From: Rhabditoides inermis
Lineage: Eukaryota; Nematoda; Chromadorea; Rhabditida; Rhabditidae
NCBI GenBank assembly: GCA_963966185.1
Contig: CAWZYM010000369.1
Span: forward strand, 1,385,501-1,449,500
Reading direction: 5' to 3'
DNA length: 64,000 bases
Part shown: in pieces, positions 9,545 through 20,524 of the stretch
Position numbering within the stretch: the stretch's first letter is position 1
How the letters are laid out: the number at the start of each line of letters is the position of its first letter
Made by a program: the position numbers and the translations under genes
Notes under the pieces: model-generated
Told to the model about the DNA's origin: nothing
The model's input: the letters and a program-made list of their open reading frames with translations, nothing else
The model's database searches: none

Positions 9545-11285
9545 AGTTGTTGTCATCGCAGCAGAGAAGTGACAGTGGACAGAACGCAGTCAATGGTTTC
9601 ACACACCTCTTCACATCACAGTTATCCCATCGATTCCACTCGCTTTCTGCTCAGTTGCTTCTCATATGTACATCTCCACAAACTCTCTCGAGCAGGGAGG
9701 GATTCTATCCGGATCCAATGCAATTTCCGGCATCTCATTTTCCATTGTGTTTCCCACCTTGACAAACTGCTCCATGAGCATGTCTGCCTTCTGCTGATCT
9801 GACAAAGCCTTCTTGCCATTCGAGTCAGTCAGATCGGGGATTTCCTTGCCCTTCGTTTTTTCCTGTCAGACACTCAATAGTCTTCCAGAAATCTGTGGGA
9901 CTCTCCACAAATTGACTATGATCAATCGGTGTCTACACGAGGAGAAGTTCCCTCGGGGATGAAAGGAAGCGGTGATATCACCCATTCAGAAAGTGGAACA
10001 CCCACAGCACCCAGTCGATTTCCGACCGGTGTCACTGCTATTGTGAGCAAGATGGCAGAGGAGTGTGTGTTAGGAATGATGGTTGGAGAGGTTGACCGGA
10101 AGCTGTCTCCGAATCAGTTCGGATTCCGGAAGGGAAAAAGGAAGGCTGCTCGGGCGGTTGCAGTGTTTTTCGATATTTCGAAAGCATTCGATACGATCCC
10201 TCTTGGACATTTGGTGAATGTTCTAAGACATGAATTCAACTTTGCCGATTCGTACCTCAGATTGATAAAAGATTATCTGTCTAACAGGAGGATGCGAGTG
10301 CGAGTGAACGGGACCCTGAGTGAAGAGAAAGAGGTTGTGAGTGGAGTGCCACAGGGAAGTATCCTCGGACCACTTCTATTCAATTGTTACGTGAATCGAG
10401 TGGGGTCGATACAATTGAATGAAAGGGCGCGCATTCTTAATACGCCGACGATACAGTATATGTATGTATCTCGGTATCTTACCGATGGAGACAAGGAGAT
10501 TGCACAAGAAGATGTGGAGAAACTGAGTGGGCTCTTCTCAGAGATGGAAATGAAGCTGAATGCGGGAAAGTGCAAGGTGATTCGAATGGGAGTGTATGAG
10601 AAGGAACCAGATTTTGAGGTGAATCTGCATATTGGTGAAACAGAGCTCGAGTATACTAGCAAGTACAAATATCTCGGAGTGGCAATTGATCCACTGATGA
10701 ACTTCAGTGGTCACGTGGCTGAGAGGGTGACGAAGGCTCGCCAAGCTATTGATGCTTTAATGCGAACTATGAGGAAGTTGGCTCTTCGAAGCGCCTTCGA
10801 AAGAGTGTACAAGGCGTGTATTGAGCCAGGACTGCTGTATGCAGCAGAAGGATGGTTTCCTGCAAACGAGACAGACAGGGCAAGACTCGAAAGAGTGAAT
10901 GTGCATGCAGCCAGGCTGGTGCAGAATGATTTCACGTCATCGGATGGCCGAGTGCTAGAGAAGACTAAGTGGAACACGATGAAGAAGACTGTGAGCGAGA
11001 GAAGGGGGTGCTCATGGAATGCTGGTCCTGGTGTCGGACCGTGGAGTGAGAGAGACAGCACGCGGTGGCCACTCAATGAGAGTGATGGAGCCTGTGGTGA
11101 CAAGTGCGAAATTGCACGACTACCCGGTAAACGAGTTGAGAAGGCTTTGGAATGCCCTACCGGAGAAGGCTGTATTGGAGGAGACCAAACAGTCGTTAAA
11201 CGTTAAAGCGTGCTGTCAAGAATCTGTGAACTGTGACCGTCGGAGACGGTGTTTTATCTTACTAACAGTTGTGTTTATCGTCTAG
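9545..11285 (+). mobile_element. Non-LTR retrotransposon, 5'-inverted and decayed reverse transcriptase
   Basis: The plus frame 9929-11206 (425 codons) encodes a reverse transcriptase of a jockey/CR1-like clade: QFGFRKGK, then catalytic block A (FFDISKAFDTI), block B (GVPQGSILGPLL) and the thumb region (LNAGKCKVIR, YKYLGVAID). The YADD block C is not in this frame: codons for YADDTVYV sit one frame over near 10440, so two compensating shifts flank it. The C-terminal 'ELRRLWNALPEKAV' is also shifted (11120-11190). The sequence just upstream (about 9640-9920) encodes the linker region of the same kind of element on the MINUS strand (IPDLTDSNGKKALSDQQ, then ADMLMEQFVKVGN). It is therefore a dead, 5'-truncated and 5'-inverted copy. 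Confidence 0.8.
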
Positions 11286-12627
11286 CGTGCTTATATAGCA
11301 CGTCATTTGAACTAAATAAGTTCTCAAAGTCGTTATAATCCAAGGCTCTGTGTTGTTTTCGGCTGAGAAAAATTGGTACGGCTATATCCTTGTTACTCTC
11401 TATGAGTAGTGAGATAAACGCAATTCCAACATTAAAAACAATGCGAACAATACTACATAAACTTTTTTTTATATATTATGCTTTAAATACTCACCTAAAA
11501 ATGGAGCTCAGTACTGAAAGTCAGTAAGTAATGAATTTCATCGGAGCACTATGAATTATGGTATAGATGCTCAGAACAAAACATAATTGATGGTAATGGT
11601 TTGGCTTCATGAAAAGTTCATTTCGAAAAATCAGATCTCTCACTGCCCACATTCCCTTTAAACAGGGGCTATAATTTGCCTGTGATGAAGAGGCGATGGG
11701 AACGCGAGAGAGTGTGTAAAGAGAGAAACACCAGAAACGTCCACCAAAATCCCGGACGTCCATGGACGTCCATGGACAGGGATCACCTAAGTCGAGCTGT
11801 ACTGTGTGGTCAGGAGATCGTTATTGACGATATAATTCGATTTTCGCGTTCTGGAATAGTGTTAAAACTTTCTAGAAAAATCCAGTAGTTAGGGTAGGTT
11901 TTGAAAAAAAGATATCTCTTCGGAAAGACAGAATGACAGACACCATAGTAAATATTAGTCTAAAGGGGGGAGGTCGTGGTTCTTTGCAAATTTTCTATTT
12001 TAAGGAACATAACTTCCTAACACTTAAGTTTATCGAAAATCAGTTTATATGAAAAGTATTTCAGAATGTCAAGACAAATCGAACGAACTATTAAAATGTT
12101 CGTCATGACTAAAACTGGCTGATTTGAAATCGTGGTTCCTTAACTGACCAAGTTTGCATAATGGACCAGAAACCCCCGATACTATCTTCTAGAGCACCCT
12201 TGAAAACATCTATGTGCACACATATATCTCCTAGGTCCCAACTGCCTTAAAAAAGGTCGCTTCTTACGCGAAATATGTATAACACAGTCTATCGGAAAGC
12301 ACTATGTATTCTTTTCCTTGATTGTCACTTTTTAGTATAAACTACATAGCATTTCCATCGTTGGCTGTTTTGTCACTGTCAGTCACAGAAGAAAATGAAC
12401 TTTTCGGGAAAGTTGGTCGTCTCCACTGATCCAACGGCTAACCGTCTAAGATTGATGAAATTTCATGATGCATGTGCAATACACGTATGACGCACGTATG
12501 GCTAATGGTGACGTGTCATAGTTTACTCACCACACTTCCATATTACTCTTAAACTTTTCAAGCAAGGATTCATGTCTCTTTTCTTTTTCAGATACATGTA
12601 ATTGCAAATTATATGTATATTTTTCAG
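11286..12627. other. No supported gene
   Basis: AT-rich, with occasional short frames. At 11750-11776 'acgtccatgg' is repeated. Nothing with paired splice sites and codon-like composition was found. Confidence 0.35.
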
Positions 12628-12726
12628 ACTTTCATGGGGCCCGGATGATCATATTTTGCAAAAAGGTATGAGTTACGACTGCAGGTTCAACGCCACAGGC
12701 AACGTTCGTTTTCTACACTATCAAAG
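12628..12726 (+). CDS. Isolated exon, cysteine-containing extracellular-type segment
   Basis: TTTTTCAG at 12620-12627 opens a 99-nt exon (phase 2 in, phase 2 out) that ends at CAAAG|GTTGGTG. It encodes 32 complete codons including WGPDDHILQKGMSYDCRFN and FLHYQ. The 'G..Y.C' pattern is reminiscent of the small fibronectin-type-I-like repeats of nematode secreted proteins; this is an inference from pattern only. Exons ending in the same CAAAG|GTTGG signature occur at 15900-15943 and 37231-37289. The nested palindromes begin about 90 bp further on, so they would sit in the following intron. Confidence 0.35.
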
Positions 12727-12928
12727 GTTGGTGTTGTGGTTGTCTTCTCTCTTTGCTATTTTTATTCATTTATTTTATATATACAATGCAATACAAACGT
12801 GCAGTTGAGAAGTACAGTACTATCCGTAAAAAGTGCCAAATTTTTGAAATTTTAAGTAGAAAATTTTCAAAAGAACCAAAAAAGTTTGTCACTCGGGTAA
12901 ATGAGAAGATTAGTGGCTGGTATTCGCG

Positions 12929-13670
12929 GAGAGTATGTAATTGATGATGCCGGATTCAGCTATCCAGTTAGTTTTCCTCTAAAAACTTTGCGATCCGGAG
13001 TAAAACCACTCACAGTTTGCCACTAGTTAAGCTTGAAATGATGCCACCTGTATGTTTGCATTCGTTTGAGAATTTGCATAAAAACTACTCGCCCCTGAGA
13101 GGCTAGTCCATTTCTCTGGTCGCCATTTCTCGAGAATCGGTCGTGCTGACCGGTGATCGAAAAGGAGAGAAACATAGTGAGAGATAGAGAGACAGAAAGA
13201 AGTGAAGAAATACTATTGTATGGTTTCTCGCCAACACTGAAACGGCGCCGTCGTGATCTGGATGGAGAGATGAATGAGAAGCGTTCTCGTCACCTGCCAT
13301 ATGACGATGGAGAAGAAGAGTACATTCGACAGAGGAGAGAACATCGACACGACGCAGAGCAGAGCAGGAGCAGCAGCGTTGAGATTGTTGTCTGCCTCTC
13401 TTTTTCTCCCTCGTTTCTCTCACTGTGTCTCACTCTCAATCATCACCGGTCAGCACGACCGATTCTCGAGATATGGCGTCCAGAGAAATGGACTAGCCTC
13501 TCAGGGGCGAGTAGTTTTTATGCAAATTCTCAAACGAATGCAAACATACAGGTGACATCATTTCAAACTTAACTAGTGGCAAATTGTGAGTGGTTTTACT
13601 CCGAATCGCAAAGTTGTTAGAGGAAAACTAACTGGATAGCTGAATCCGGCATCATCAATTACATACTCTC
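12929..13670. mobile_element. Inner fold-back element inserted in the outer palindrome arm
   Basis: Its arms of about 230 bp (12929-13160 and 13440-13670) start gagagtatgtaattgatgatg and end with the complement. The central 13160-13440 segment gives low-significance open frames (R/E-rich). The matching position in the intact right outer arm (near 14497-14503) lacks it, showing insertion after formation of the outer palindrome. Confidence 0.8.
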
Positions 13671-13869
13671 ACAAGCAAATGGCAACAGGTCACCCCCCAC
13701 AACTCGCTATGTTACGATGGATTCTTGTAGGCATGCCCCATACCAAGCCCTAGCCAAAATTAAAAATCTCGAAGAGCACCGGAAGTGCCCTAATTAAGCA
13801 CCGGAAGTTTACGTGTATTCTCGTGCGCGATAGGTCATTGCGCATGCTATCCTGAAATGCGGACAGTGA

Positions 13870-13955
13870 CACATCGGTTCGGCGGCCTAGTGGATAGTGA
13901 GTTAATTCGGAAAAAGTGGTGACTAAGGTTCTGTCTCCGCCGGTGCAAAATGTTT
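13870..13955 (+). repeat. tRNA-derived module in palindrome arm
   Basis: 'cggcggcctagtggatag' resembles a pol III A box, and 'aaggttctgtctccgccgg' sits where a B box would be. The complementary copy at about 14240-14305 has 'ggttctatcccggcgg'. The pairing of ends is poor, so I treat it as a tRNA-derived remnant. Confidence 0.45.
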
Positions 13956-14639
13956 TGCCAAACTTGGAACACAGTTTTGCCGCAAGTCCTCACATCATCA
14001 ATATAGAATGAGTGGATTTTGTTTTTCAATAGGTTAATTTATTCTTACTTGCACCGTTAGAATACAAATTGACAGCGGAGCAGAAGAAAAATCATTCCGT
14101 CATCAATCTTCCAAATGAAGCACAAGACAGCCTTTCAATAACTCAAATAACTTTTGTGAAAAACATTTTGTATATGATCCTATACTTGTGTTTTTCTTCG
14201 AAAAATGTGTTTCGAATTTGGCAAAACATTTTGCACCGCCGGGATAGAACCTTAGCCACCTCTCATTCCGAATTAACTCACTATCCACTAGGCCGCCGAA
14301 CCCATGTCCGCATTTCGGGATGGCATGCGCAATGACCTATCGCGCACGAGAATACACGTAAACTTCCGGTTCTCAATTAGGGCACTTCCGGTGCTCTTCG
14401 AGATTTTAAATTTTGGCTAGGGCTTGGTATGGGGCATGCCTACAAGATTCCATCATAACATAGCGAGTTGTGGGGGGTGACCTGTTGCCATTTGCTTGTC
14501 AGCGATTACCAGCCACTAATCTTCTCATTTACCCGAGTTACAAACTTTTTTTGGTTTTTTTGAAAATTTTCTAAAATTTCAAAAATTTGGCACTTTTTAC
14601 GGATAGTACTGTAGTATGTATATAGATGATATCGTAACA

Positions 14640-14960
14640 TGCGAAGTGAAAAATCGCGAAGTGGCGTAGATTCGGCGTTGAAACCAGTGACGGCCACTTG
14701 CTGCGGTCGTCGGCTCGGAACTCTTCGTCTCTCGCGCTGATGTGCAGCTGGACGTCGACGACCTTCTCGATGTCGGCGTGCACCATCTTCGTCCACGTCA
14801 CGCGCCCGCTCTTCTTCTTCCAGTGAGGTTGCGGGATTGCGCTTGCAGCCAGCTTCTCAATGCGGTCATCTCCTCTCCGCAGCACGTGTCCCAGCAGACG
14901 GTCGCCACCTGTCGCGAAGGTCTTGGCAGCTTACAGAGGGGTAAGCGTGATGCAGTGATA
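14640..14960 (-). pseudogene. 3' remnant of an RTE/CR1-type retrotransposon
   Basis: On the minus strand the frame reads GDRLLGHVLRRGDDRIEKLA, then HWKKKSGRVTWTKMVHADIE and SARDEEFRADDRSKWPSLV. This is the layout at the C-terminus of many nematode and arthropod LINE ORF2 proteins ('GHVLR..DDR', 'W.D....D', 'A.DR..W..LV'). There is no upstream reverse transcriptase, so it is a tail fragment. Confidence 0.6.
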
Positions 14961-15326
14961 TGAATAGTTTCGCATTTATGTATAATGAACCACAACTTCG
15001 ATTATTGCAAAAAAAAAGAACTTTTTCTCTCTTTCGGCATTTGTGGTGTATGATAATCGGAAGGAAAACAATGTAACTGCTCTCAAGACATCACAGGTTG
15101 GTGTTGCATGTTTTCTTCTTCTTTGTTTATATAATATTTCCGTATTGTGGGTGTTAGTTGGGGTTATGATATTTATAAATGGATGAAGCAGAACGAAATG
15201 TACGTTTTTTCGGTGTTGTTAAAAACGAAACGGCGATCAGATTCTCGTAGTCGGTTCCCATGGGAAAATAGCAAAATAAACGGTTATACGTTTTAAATAA
15301 TGACATGTTATGTATACCATTCTCTC

Positions 15327-15562
15327 CTGCTCCTGGTTGTTGATGTCAGTGTTGTCAATGACCCACAAAATGTCGTCAACAACGCCATCCATCTCCGAAA
15401 GACGCTGAAATCATATCCCACTCCGCCAAAACATCAAAAAAATTGATTGAACAAATCGATCACTCAAGATTTCCGTGATGAAACGATGTTGAGTACTGTA
15501 AACTTTGGATGAACTCACAATAAAGTGAAGGTTGATGGAATCGTCTGCGACGTTGTGCGTCA
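15327..15562 (-). CDS. Start exons of a small unknown protein
   Basis: Minus-strand exon 1, near 15518-15562, encodes MTHNVADDSINLHFI and ends at GTGAGTTC. Exon 2, about 15327-15407, follows GATTTCAG and encodes RLSEMDGVVDDILWV..NQEQERM in the same phase before a GTATAC donor. Further exons were not identified. The position corresponds, within the duplication, to the start exon at 36839-36972, but the two proteins are not visibly alike. Function unknown. Confidence 0.35.
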
Positions 15563-15899
15563 TTGTCTCGTTGCTTCAAAGAAGTCAATCAAGCGGGGAA
15601 AAACTGCGCGGGACTAATCGATCAATGTGTAAGTGAACGTTCACTAAAACGTTGAAAAATTGCACAACAACAAGAAAAATGAGTGTACTATTGAAACAAA
15701 ATAAAACAAACACGAACGCAATTTGGCAATGAAAATCATCCACAAATTAACGCGCTCTTTACTAAACGTCGTTATGTCTGTTCACTCCGCGCTATCATGT
15801 TGTGAAAAAAAAGATTTCGTCAGCGCTAGGGCACGAGAATTTACGTTTTCCTAACGTACCGTAATCACAGATTCAACTTTTTTTTAAAATTATTTTCAG

Positions 15900-16708
15900 A
15901 CACGTATGGATTGCAATGACGTGTATCGATCACACTCTCAAAGGTTGGCGTTTCTATTTCCTTTCTTTTTGTTGGATAGGTGCAACTTTGAGAGTGACTT
16001 GCATTAGGAGTTGTTCAGTGGAAGACATGGTTGTTGTTGACAGATTGAGTTTGTTGTGAGGTAGTAGGTGATCACAAGTAGACTGGGCTATTGCTGACAG
16101 TTTTGGATCGGTGTGGGGTAGGAGGTGATCACAAGTAGACTGGGCTTTTGCTGACAGTTTTGGATCGGTGTAATTGGCATAATTGGCGTATTCCAGTTGA
16201 GAATCCGACACCGGCGGATGTTATGATAATGATGGAGATCGACACTGGCTCGGACAAGTGATTGGAAAAAGAAAATGTTTTTTTTTACATTTCACTATAA
16301 CAGGTAAGCATATTAATCTTGATTTTAATTTAGTTTTTTTTTGTTTCTTTTTTGTTGCATAGTTTTCACAAACTGGTTTGATAGTAAGGTGTTGTCAAGA
16401 CTAGTATATTGTTTCAAGTCATTATTGTTCTTCTCTCCCCCAGATGATGTGTTTGTACACCGAGTGACACCGCTTTCCCGTTATGTGTTCGGACATTACG
16501 GTATCGTCGGTCTCTCCCGGATAGAAACTCACATGGTGGGAAACATTCTGATTTCTATCGTTGATTCTTTGTTGTTGTTGTTGTGTAAACATTCGATAAA
16601 CTGTATTACAAGTGGCTAATTGTTTACGTGAGTTATCAAAATGTGTGAATGATGCACCAGAAACTCGAACAGATGACGTCACACACCGAAATGACATTGG
16701 TTAAAGGT
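15900..16708 (+). CDS. Exon-like blocks conserved in both duplicates (copy A)
   Basis: Blocks bounded by splice-like sites are conserved with copy B. The first is 15900-15943 (TRMDCNDVY..SHSQ); its B counterpart is longer by exactly 15 nt, an in-frame difference. The second is 16197-16303, containing SDTGGCYDNDGDRHWLGQ. The third is 16443-16542 (DVFVHRVTPLSRYVFGH). The fourth is about 16663-16708 (KLEQMTSHTEMTLVKG). I could not join all blocks in one phase, and the second has a stop in the relevant frame next to its acceptor. Copy A may therefore be non-functional, or the exon set is incomplete. Family not established. Confidence 0.3.
16047..16172. repeat. 57-bp minisatellite, about two units (ancestral-size locus)
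   Basis: Units of the form 'gtagtaggtgatcacaagtagactgggctattgctgacagttttggatcggtgtg' occur about twice here. In copy B the corresponding interval holds about 60 units (37430-40890). Confidence 0.8.
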
Positions 16709-17171
16709 GAGAATCGATTCCGGAATCTTCAGATGTTGTTGCTGTTTTTTGTTTGTTTCTGCGTTCGCTTGAAAACATACAAACGGATAGAAGACTCTAT
16801 TCTTTCTGCTCGCGCGCTAATCAGTTTGCTAGCCCCGATTGGTTGTGAAATTTACACAGAATTCAATCGATATTTTATCAGTGGGACGGTAAATCAATCT
16901 TTTATAGACCTGCGATATTCTCGCACACAGCTTTTCTTTAAAACATCGATCAGAACTGTTTATCACAATAACTTATCACAAATACAACACAAGTGAAGAG
17001 AATGACGGGAATATTACTATGTACAGTACTCGAAAAAGACACTGACTATCATAGAAATAGAGAACTAACGATAAGAGAATACGTTTCTTACAAAGATGAG
17101 TATAGCCTACGAGATACAATCATTAGACTTTTCAGAGGCTACAACCAGAAAAAAAAATAAAAGAGGAACAT

Positions 17172-17205
<34 letters not shown>

Positions 17206-17397
17206 AGAGAGAGAGAGTGTTCCCTCCCTCTCTACACCCTCTTCTTGTTGCCGAGCGCCTCCGGTCGGAGCGGAGGGCCGGGTTGAAGAGCATACATCGC
17301 CCCCAGAACAGTGTCCTGCAAATGGAATGCTGTACGTTTCGTCACACGATGTATGCTTGGAGAAACGTTTTGTTTTCTTGAATAGAGCTACCGCAAT

Positions 17398-17592
17398 TGA
17401 ATGAGTACATGAATGAAACTGTGAAATCCTTCCAAGAAAGTAATCCCCATTTGTTGTCAGTTTCGAAGATTCGTAGACTGTAGTCAACTTTCGATGCTTT
17501 CTGTATCATTTTACACTTTTTTTTCTCTCATAGGGTATGCCGTTGCTCATTTTGCTGTATTGAACTGTTTCTTCATATGTACACGGTAATAA
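17398..17592 (+). mobile_element. 3' end of CR1-like LINE (copy 1)
   Basis: It matches the last ~190 bp of the LINE at 55100-56015, including ESNPHLLP-type codons, 'gaagattcgtagactgtagtcaac' and the tail 'cacggtaataaactta'. It inserted within duplication copy A, between SDR exons 12 and 11. Confidence 0.8.
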
Positions 17593-17649
17593 ACTTATTG
17601 TTATGAAAGAACATTAAGTAGAAACAGAAACACAAAGAGAGAGAGCGAT

Positions 17650-17682
<33 letters not shown>

Positions 17683-18179
17683 TAGTCGACTCACCTGTAC
17701 CCATGTGGGTGCGAGTGAGAGTGGAATGAATGCGAGGATGGCGTCCCAGCCGGTGTAGTAGCGCAGACGCGGCCAGCTGAAGAGAAGTGATGTGAAAATC
17801 AATCAAACAAATGTTTATTGATTTATTGATTTTCATTTTCGTTTTATCAGAAGAATATTAATCCAAACTAAACGCGCTGCCTTCCCAATTGCTCGTCGCC
17901 ACTTCATGTAACTATCTCTGAACAACATTACACCACTTCCAACTGCTCTCGAAACTGGTTTTCGAAAAGACTGACTGACCTACGTGCATTACAACTGCCG
18001 TACTCTATGGTTCTGTAACAACTAGTGCACACGTGCATGCGTACGTACGTACACACTCTCGTACGTAAGTAATCCTACGTACCGGCTGGCCAGGGCGTGC
18101 ACGTAGTTGTCGACGACCCACTGCAGGTTCGGGTTGGTCACCATCCCCACCCCAATCGACCACGCCTTCAGGACTGCAA

Positions 18180-18250
18180 AGGGACGTAAGGGAGCGTAAG
18201 ATGACGTAAGGGGGCGTAAGTGACGTAAGGTGACGCAAGGATAGGGAAGA
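18180..18250. repeat. Short tandem array of GACGTAAG-like units
   Basis: Units of about 8-11 bp around 'gacgtaagg' are repeated about seven times in the intron between the SDR-fragment exons. The homologous intron in copy B (43100-43200) has a different array ('gtgaagacgcaagaaga'). Confidence 0.7.
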
Positions 18251-18485
18251 TGGCGTAAGAAGACCTGCTGATTTCAGACGCAGTTTTGAGTTAACCATGA
18301 ATCCTAATAAAATCGAGGATATGGATATTTCAATTTCAACTCACAGTTGTTTTTGTACGTCTCTCCGTACTCGAGCTTCGCTGACTCGGGTAGCTGGTTC
18401 CAAATCTGAAACGAAGGGATCTATATCTCGTTCCCTCTCTCTCGCTCCCTCTCGTCTTGGCTACTGTTCGCACCATCCTCCCCTA

Positions 18486-18997
18486 TAATAATAATGATAC
18501 AGAAAGCATCGAATGTTGACTACAGTCTACGAATCTTCGAAACTGGCAACAAATGGGGATTACTTTCTAGGAAGGATTTCACAGTTTCATGTACATGTTT
18601 TGCAGACATTACTAAGGAAAGAGGGAGTGAGTTCCAAAGCCTATAATTCCTGTTGAAAAATGCACTGCTCTTGAGGGCTGTATCAAAACACGGTACCACG
18701 CGCCACCCATGAGAAGTGCGAGAACGAGTTGGTACAAAGTTGAAAAGACCATGATAGTCAAGGTATGTAGAGTTTGTGGTCACTTTATGCATGTATGCCA
18801 CATCATTCAGAATGCGCCGTTGCTCTAATGTTTGTAAGCCGAGAAGTTGTAATCGTTGGGGATAGGTGAGTGAGAACAAACCAGCGCGGCGACATATTCG
18901 GCGCGTATAGTATCGCTGCACAGATTCTATCGCATTCACCGATCCCACATCCTGAGGGTTCCACAGCTCAGTGCAGTATGACAAAACCATTGTTTAT
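18486..18997 (-). mobile_element. CR1-like LINE fragment (copy 2), RT C-terminus
   Basis: The 156-codon minus-strand frame (18520-18990) reads YCTELWNPQDVGSVNAIESVQ to FLESNPHLLPVSKIRRL stop. This is the typical thumb/C-terminal region of CR1/jockey elements (R..LLGL.TLE.RR, then WNSLP). It is near-identical in overlapping parts to the copy at 55100-56015. The 5' part is absent and the 3' UTR is cut to (TAA)n-like sequence. Confidence 0.85.
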
Positions 18998-19019
18998 TTG
19001 CAACATTGTCAATCTCGAA

Positions 19020-19211
19020 AATCAGACAAAGAGAGAGAGAGAGAGAGTAGGTAAATGTAGAGATCTCTCATTTTCCCCTAAAAAGTATACGTTGTTGTTC
19101 GCGGAAAGCTCTATTTCATTTAAACAGATGTGCGTGAAACTTTGCAACTAGCGGAAGAAAGAAAATAAGGAAGAGGAAAAGAGATGGAGAGAGTGAGAGA
19201 GAAAAAGAGAA

Positions 19212-19269
<58 letters not shown>

Positions 19270-19275
19270 CTAGAC
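19020..19275. repeat. (GA)n microsatellite tracts
   Basis: GA runs at about 19030-19047 and 19160-19270. Serine/leucine-rich frames over them are artefacts of the repeat. Confidence 0.9.
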
Positions 19276-19558
19276 TTCGGTCATTGCAGCCCTGCATTCC
19301 CGGTATCGACATACCCTGCACAGCATATAGTGCCTCTAATTGCCGCGTTGCTATCATTCACACCGGCCTCTATTATAACGCACTTCTCTGTTTGTTGTTT
19401 TTGTAATACCTACTTTTTCTTTGCATGGACATTTTTTACTCCGCTCCTAGCGGAGAAGAGTTGTGAGTTTTCTTCGATTCAATGTAAAAAAAAAAACTTG
19501 TAATGAATACAACTATTGTCGAATTTGAAAAAAAAAGAATACGAATTTTCAGCGGCCC

Positions 19559-20524
19559 GTTCTCGGAGCCGCAAATGCTGTCTTGGTACCGCAACTCTTT
19601 TCTTCACTCAACTCTCCAAATGAGGATTGTTGTCGAAGGAGAGACCCACTGCCTGACACTTCGTTAGTTCCGGAACTCGGGTTTCTATAGTAACTAACAC
19701 TTTTCTGTGCGGCGCAAAAATAAACAGTTCCGCGCGTTTGCAGCGCTGGCGCACAACTAGTGTGCTTACTTTTTTCAGGCGAGCTCGTTTCCGTCAACGG
19801 TCCCGCTAATCCATTCATTTTCTCCATCAAAAGTACACTGGTATGCAAATTCACTTTGGAAATTTTCTTTCACATTCGTGAATTCAGGCGGAACTTCGAT
19901 TGTGCCGGATTGAAGCGCGGCTAGACGATTTGACATTGCTTAACGTCAAAACGAACGGGGACCGTCTTGAAACACTCGCAGAAGATGTGGAGAAGCTTTG
20001 CACTAAGGAGAGATTGCGAGAGGAGAAGGAGGAGAAGGAGAAAGAGCAGGAGCGGGCGCGTCTGGTGGAGCAGGCGCGGAAAGAACAGGAGGAACGCGAG
20101 TTTTGCGAAGCAGCAGCAAAACGACGAGTGCATAGCACCAGCGACTTTGTTTTGCACGGTAAAGTGGATATCCGGTTTAAATCGCCTTGGAGAGAAGTTG
20201 TGTGGTCTAAGACATCACCGGTTCGAAGAGTGAGTGAGATTTCAGTTTGCAAGCAGTATTGCGTATTTGCAGATGCGAGGTCTTCTGAATCGTATTACTC
20301 CAACAAACAAGTGCAGGTTGCAAAAAGAAATAATGGACTTACTAACAGCTGACTATGGCGACAAATCATGCACTGACGAACTCATCAAGCTATGCATAAT
20401 ATACGCTGCCGACAACCCGCAATATGCATTTGCATTTTATGATGCACATTATAAAAAGGTGGGTTCATCATTGTTCATTGTTGCACAATCTAGTTGCACA
20501 TGTGAGGCATTTTTCGAATTCTAA
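19559..20524 (+). CDS. eIF4G-like protein fragment (coiled coil + start of MIF4G)
   Basis: Candidate exons: about 19559-19690; 19778-19839 (ELVSVNGPANPFIF); 19889-20230, after ATTCAG, with KE-rich coiled coil (EEKEEKEKEQERARLVEQ) then SPWREVVWSKTSPVRR; and, after a 43-bp intron, 20274-20458 (MRGLLNRITPTNKCRLQKEI, then LIKLCIIYAADNPQYAFAF). The last exon matches the first two helices of the MIF4G domain of translation factor eIF4G ('RGLLNKLTP..F..L'). Only the domain start is present. The downstream continuation appears to be the 20888-21238 unit. The 19559/19778 junction does not join in a clean phase, so this is probably a degraded or incomplete paralogue. Confidence 0.5.

Larger units (their letters stand above)
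12813..14612. repeat. Nested palindromic elements (fold-back within fold-back)
   Basis: Outer arms: 12813-12925 pairs with 14500-14612 ('cagtactatccgtaaaaagtg', 'gggtaaatgagaagattagtgg'). The outer palindrome continues inward as 13672-13965 pairing with about 14211-14497 ('aagcaaatggcaacagg', 'caccggaagt', 'gtgtattctcgtgcgcgata'). The left arm is interrupted by a second palindrome at 12929-13670 whose own ends are gagagtatgtaattgatgatg and its complement. The outer arms contain a tRNA-like module (see separate entry). Confidence 0.85.
17232..18405 (-). pseudogene. Truncated SDR gene: last four exons only
   Basis: Exons 17232-17315, 17695-17776, 18083-18173 and 18345-18405 equal in length and phase exons 12, 11, 10 and 9 of the complete SDR gene at 42085-48562. 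They read IWNQLPES.., LKAWSIGVGM.., WPRLRYYTGWDAILAF.. and DTVLGAMYALQPGPP..KKRV stop. Splice sites are intact and substitutions few, so the copy is young or constrained. No upstream SDR exons exist; a LINE fragment occupies the 5' side from 18486. Without the Rossmann core (TGxxxGxG) and the YxxxK catalytic site it cannot be an active dehydrogenase. Confidence 0.85.
15620..18410. repeat. Segmental duplication, short copy (A)
   Basis: It is collinear with about 36960-43410. Shared landmarks are 'cacgaacgca.tt..gcaatgaaaat' (15712/37048), 'aaaggttggcgt' (15941/37286), 'ccgacaccggcggatgtt' (16205/40938), 'gtatcgtcggtctctcccgg' (16501/41230) and four SDR exons (17232-18405/42085-43403). Copy A is about 2.8 kb and copy B about 6.4 kb; most of the difference is the 57-bp repeat array and GA tracts. 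Confidence 0.85.

Noticed and set aside
13103..13572. 139- and 106-codon ORFs inside the inner palindrome
   Set aside because: They overlap each other on both strands of an inverted repeat and have low-complexity R/E content.
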